A DNA stretch of 5,274 nucleotides from an uncultured Clostridia bacterium. Lineage in GTDB: Bacteria; Bacillota; Clostridia; Oscillospirales; Acutalibacteraceae. The stretch lies in NCBI GenBank assembly GCA_945224895.1, contig CALYNW010000092.1:1-5274 (forward strand), read 5' to 3'. Below are positions 1 to 5,274 of this stretch, one piece after another; the first letter of the stretch is position 1, and every line of letters begins with the position of its first letter. Made by a program: the position numbers and the translations under genes. The notes under the pieces are model-generated. The model had not been told where the DNA came from. It did not search any database and saw only the letters and a list, made by a program, of their open reading frames with translations.

Positions 1-27
1 CTTTTCGTCTTCGTCAATTACCACTAT
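1..27 (-). other. Sequence immediately downstream of the comEC stop, open in the comEC frame
   Basis: Read on the minus strand, the nine codons after the comEC TGA stay open in the same frame and encode IVVIDEDEK, whereas the other two minus-strand frames both hit stops here. The segment could be the remains of the ComEC C-terminal domain beyond a nonsense codon. It could also be the start of a following gene: a GTG lies at 24-22, but with no clear ribosome binding site. No terminator hairpin is visible in these 27 bases. The window edge prevents a decision. Confidence 0.4.
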
Positions 28-1611
28 TCACTTGATGTTATAAACCGCTACTTCATTATTTTCCGTAACCTCTGCTACTATTTTATTTTCACTGTCAATA
101 TAACCGAAGGTGCCTGACAAAGCAAAGGCAATAGCCATAAAAATGCAAAGCTGTTTAATATTTATTTTTTTGAAAGCAAATATACTTACGGCGCAAAACA
201 GCAGGCAAAGTGACACCGCCACCTCAAAAGCAGGAGCCGACACATCAACAAAAAGCCTGCCGAATTTTTCGGCACAAAAGGATGTGATATCAAGAATTGC
301 ACCGCTGAAAAAAATCATAACACCCTTGGGAATAAATGCCGTCACCGCAGAAAAGCTGAATAGGTTAAACAAAATCGTAGATACAAGGACTATTTCCGCC
401 AAAAGTATCAAAATGAAGTTAAGGAAAAAGCCCAAAAGGCTCACGGATTTAAAGAAAATAAGGGTTGCAGGAAAGGTTGTTATCATTATTGACGCATTAA
501 GAGTGAAAGCGTCATAAAGATATTCTGCAACACAGCTTTTAAAGGTATGCAGCTTTTCAAATTCAGGATAAACAAAGCCGATACCTAATACGGCACAAAC
601 GGTTAATACTGCGCTGGGGTCTGTTACTGCAAAGGGATTAATGCAAATCAAGGTCATTGCAATTCCCAACGAATTAAGCAAATCTGCTTTTTTATCCAAA
701 AGCCTTGCAAAAATAAATATCGAAACTGTTATAACAGAGCGAATAACGGATTTTGAAAAATCAGCAACTGCACAATACGATAAAAGCAAAACAAATGTAA
801 TAAGTGTAGTAGGCAGTAAAGGAACTCCCATACGCTTTAAAATCAGATAAACACCAAAGCATATCAGTGCCGTATGAAGTCCCGAAACAGCCATTATATG
901 CGAGGCTCCGCAAATTCTGAAATTGCTTATAACCTCGTCAGGCAAAAGGCTTTTATCTCCCGTCAGAAAGGACAGTGCCAAGGCTCCCTCCTCACCGTTA
1001 GTTACATACGCAGTATTTCTTTTTATAAATTCTCTCAGCTTTATAAATCTGTAATTAACAGGCTTTGACCTTGCTTTTTCACAGACAAATTCAGCATCAT
1101 CAAAATCAGCATACGCTCCGATAAAAATATTTTCACCGAACTGACAGTAGGAGTCAAAGTCGTTTTCACTTGTTTTTTCAAAATTCAAATATGAGGAAAC
1201 TCTGTCATAATAATCGGCATCTATTTCCCTTTCGGAAAAGACCTTTGCTTTAAAGCTTTGAGGCGTATTGCCCCTATTTACATTGTTTATTTTAACTGTA
1301 TAAATATATCCTGCTCCAGTCTTTTGCGGTATATCAACTATTTGATAGGTGCAGTATGCTCTTTCACCGTCAAGGGACTGAATAGGTACAACCGTATTAT
1401 TCCACGTAAAAGCAAATAAAAGACAGGAAAGCATTACAGTACCCGTAATAATAGGTACTGTCAGCGCCTGTCTTATATCCTTAACAAGCAGGGATATTAC
1501 GAATAATACCCCTGCCGTAATACTTATGTATACTGCCGCCGAAGCGCCAAGTACATTAGCAAAAAGAAGAGCAAGAGCGCAGGAAACGCCCATATGCAGA
1601 GCTATTCTTTT

Positions 1612-1614
<3 letters not shown>
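28..1614 (-). CDS. comEC: ComEC/Rec2-family DNA-uptake channel protein, lacking the C-terminal hydrolase domain
   Basis: ComEC forms the inner-membrane channel through which single-stranded DNA enters during natural transformation. After a short KR-containing start, residues about 5-70 hold roughly three hydrophobic segments. Residues about 80-190 are a soluble OB-like region (DUF4131 type). The Competence domain follows from about 205 to 505, with some nine or ten hydrophobic segments. The family signature is clear: LTGDKSLLP at 218-225 and GASHIMAVSGLH at 236-247, then the SVIRS stretch near 289-293. The usual full protein is about 750-780 aa, ending in a metallo-beta-lactamase-like domain with a DVGQGD motif. 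This one stops at 528, some 25 residues after the last membrane segment, with no such motif. In-frame coding-like sequence continues past the TGA, so a nonsense truncation is possible. The ATG lies 3 nt after the lacZ stop; M8 is a possible later start, but neither has a good Shine-Dalgarno. Competence domain proteins without the hydrolase domain exist, so this may still be functional. Confidence 0.88.
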
Positions 1615-4791
<3,177 letters not shown>

Positions 4792-4810
4792 TTAATTTTT
4801 TGTAATTACT

Positions 4811-4839
4811 ATATTAACCTAATAATACAAAAATGTCAA
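4811..4839 (-). promoter_or_regulatory. Probable sigma-A promoter of lacZ(-comEC)
   Basis: On the minus strand there is a perfect -35 box TTGACA (4839-4834), a 17-nt spacer, and TAATAT (4816-4811, 4 of 6 matches to TATAAT). Transcription would start near 4804, giving a leader of about 28 nt before the lacZ ATG. TATAGT (5 of 6) a few bases downstream gives a 20-nt spacer, which is too long. No cre-like (CcpA) site or lac-type operator was recognised around it. Confidence 0.65.
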
Positions 4840-4898
4840 ATATACTGTTTGTAATAAAAATACACACAATAGATTATAGACAAACTGTTAAGTATTTG
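4837..4898. repeat. Imperfect inverted repeat spanning the two divergent promoters, possible operator
   Basis: ACTGTTTGT at 4844-4852 and ACAAACTGT at 4880-4888 are inverted copies (8 of 9 matching) separated by 27 bp. The match widens loosely: CAAATA (4837-4842) lies outside the left arm and TATTTG (4893-4898), its reverse complement, outside the right arm. Each copy touches a core promoter: the left overlaps the lacZ -35 box, and the right overlaps the -35 box and spacer of the femAB-like gene. A shared regulator site is an inference; the region is AT-rich, so part of the symmetry may be chance or may simply reflect two back-to-back promoters. Confidence 0.4.
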
Positions 4899-4905
4899 AT
4901 ATAAT
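4877..4905 (+). promoter_or_regulatory. Strong sigma-A promoter of the femAB-like gene, with extended -10
   Basis: TAGACA at 4877-4882 (5 of 6 matches to TTGACA), an ideal 17-nt spacer, and a perfect TATAAT at 4900-4905. A TG at 4897-4898 gives an extended -10 (TGATATAAT). The predicted start near 4912 leaves a leader of about 23 nt, just enough for the ribosome binding site. It is back to back with the lacZ promoter; the two -35 boxes are 37 bp apart. Confidence 0.8.
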
Positions 4906-4921
4906 ATAAAAAACGATTAAA

Positions 4922-4926
4922 CGGAG
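4922..4926 (+). promoter_or_regulatory. Ribosome binding site of the femAB-like gene
   Basis: CGGAG lies 8 nt before the ATG at 4935. It is the only Shine-Dalgarno-like sequence in the short leader, and it decides the start of this gene, whose 3' end is outside the window. Confidence 0.7.
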
Positions 4927-4934
4927 CAGATATA

Positions 4935-5274
4935 ATGATAGTTAGAGTAAATAACGACAATTTAGACGAATATGAAAGCTTTATAAAAAGGCATCCAAAG
5001 GGACTTTTTCAGCACTCATCAAAATGGGCTAAGGTTAAAAGCGCATGGAAATTTGAAGCAATAATGCTTAAGGATGAAAGCGGTGAAATAAAAGGCTCCG
5101 CCTCAGTTCTTATCCGCTCAATTCCCGTTATAAAAAATTCCCTTATGTACTGCTGTAGAGGCTTCGTATGTGACGAAAACGATTTTGACACCTTTGATAA
5201 ATTGTTTGAGGGGCTTTTGGAAATCGGTAAGGAATACAAGGCATACTGCATTAAAATCGACCCCGAAATCGTTA
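4935..5274 (+). CDS. FemAB-family peptidoglycan bridge aminoacyltransferase (FemX/MurM-like), N-terminal part
   Basis: Only the first 113 codons are present; the gene runs off the right edge and the family is usually about 340-420 aa. FemAB/MurM enzymes use aminoacyl-tRNA to add the first or later residues of the peptide cross-bridge to lipid II at the cytoplasmic face of the membrane. The N-terminal half of the first GNAT-like domain is recognisable. LFQHSSKWAKVKSAWKF (24-40) matches the family's FLQS..WG..K..W pattern. SVLIRSIP (57-64) is the typical strand with its Ile-Arg-x-Ile-Pro. MYCCRGFVCD (71-80) sits where the family has YxPRGPVxD. KIDPEI (107-112) matches the K.DP.I motif. The CC and F in the RG motif are unusual substitutions. 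A good promoter, a CGGAG site and the family-like opening support the ATG at 4935. Which residue is added (Gly, Ala, Ser or other) cannot be told from this part. Confidence 0.85.
   Translation, partial: MIVRVNNDNLDEYESFIKRHPKGLFQHSSKWAKVKSAWKFEAIMLKDESGEIKGSASVLIRSIPVIKNSLMYCCRGFVCDENDFDTFDKLFEGLLEIGKEYKAYCIKIDPEIV

Noticed and set aside
165..171. A run of seven T (seven A in the comEC coding sense) as a possible phase-variable slippage or frameshift site
   Set aside because: The frame after the run still encodes a sensible final membrane segment (LCIFMAIAFALSG), so no shift has happened here; a run of seven is unremarkable in AT-rich DNA.
110..517. A 135-codon plus-strand open frame rich in Lys, Ile and Ala opposite comEC
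   Set aside because: It is antisense to the membrane segments of comEC; its composition is what the complement of hydrophobic codons gives.
4906..4925. ACGATT-containing stretch as a CcpA cre site
   Set aside because: It lacks the outer TG and CA of the cre consensus; only the central CG matches.
5009..5251. An 80-codon minus-strand open frame opposite the femAB-like gene
   Set aside because: The plus-strand frame matches several FemAB motifs and has a promoter and ribosome binding site; the minus frame has neither.

Overview
The window looks like a piece of a low-GC Bacillota (Clostridia, probably gut Oscillospirales/Ruminococcaceae-like) chromosome. This rests on the AT-rich sequence, sigma-A type promoters, AAGGGG/CGGAG ribosome binding sites, and the three protein families present (a LacZ-type GH2 enzyme, ComEC, and a FemAB-type cell-wall transferase). 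The taxonomic guess is inference; nothing here fixes a genus.

Layout from left to right: positions 1-27 are the left edge, just past the comEC stop. Positions 28-1614 (minus strand) hold a ComEC/Rec2-type DNA-uptake channel of 528 aa. It has the N-terminal OB-like region and the polytopic Competence domain, but it stops where the C-terminal metallo-beta-lactamase-like domain normally begins. Positions 1618-4776 (minus) hold a 1052-aa GH2 beta-galactosidase of the long LacZ type. Positions 4777-4934 are a 158-bp divergent intergenic region with one good promoter for each side. From 4935 to the right edge (plus) is the first 113 codons of a FemAB-family peptidoglycan bridge aminoacyltransferase, cut by the window end.

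The lacZ and comEC genes are only 3 nt apart with no visible promoter or strong ribosome binding site between them, so they probably form one transcript that starts near 4804 and runs leftward. The femAB-like gene is read the other way from its own promoter. The three products have no obvious shared pathway: cytosolic beta-galactoside hydrolysis, DNA transport at the membrane, and cell-wall branching. There is no sugar transporter, sugar regulator, RNA gene, mobile element or CRISPR array in view.

Most of the window is ordinary housekeeping or metabolic sequence. The points worth a second look are: (a) in-frame coding-like sequence immediately after the comEC TGA, which suggests a nonsense truncation of a degenerate C-terminal domain; (b) a LacZ with the full catalytic set in register with E. 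coli LacZ but without the counterparts of two substrate-pocket residues (N102 and W999), and with two active-site-proximal insertions; (c) a mirrored sequence element overlapping both divergent promoters.
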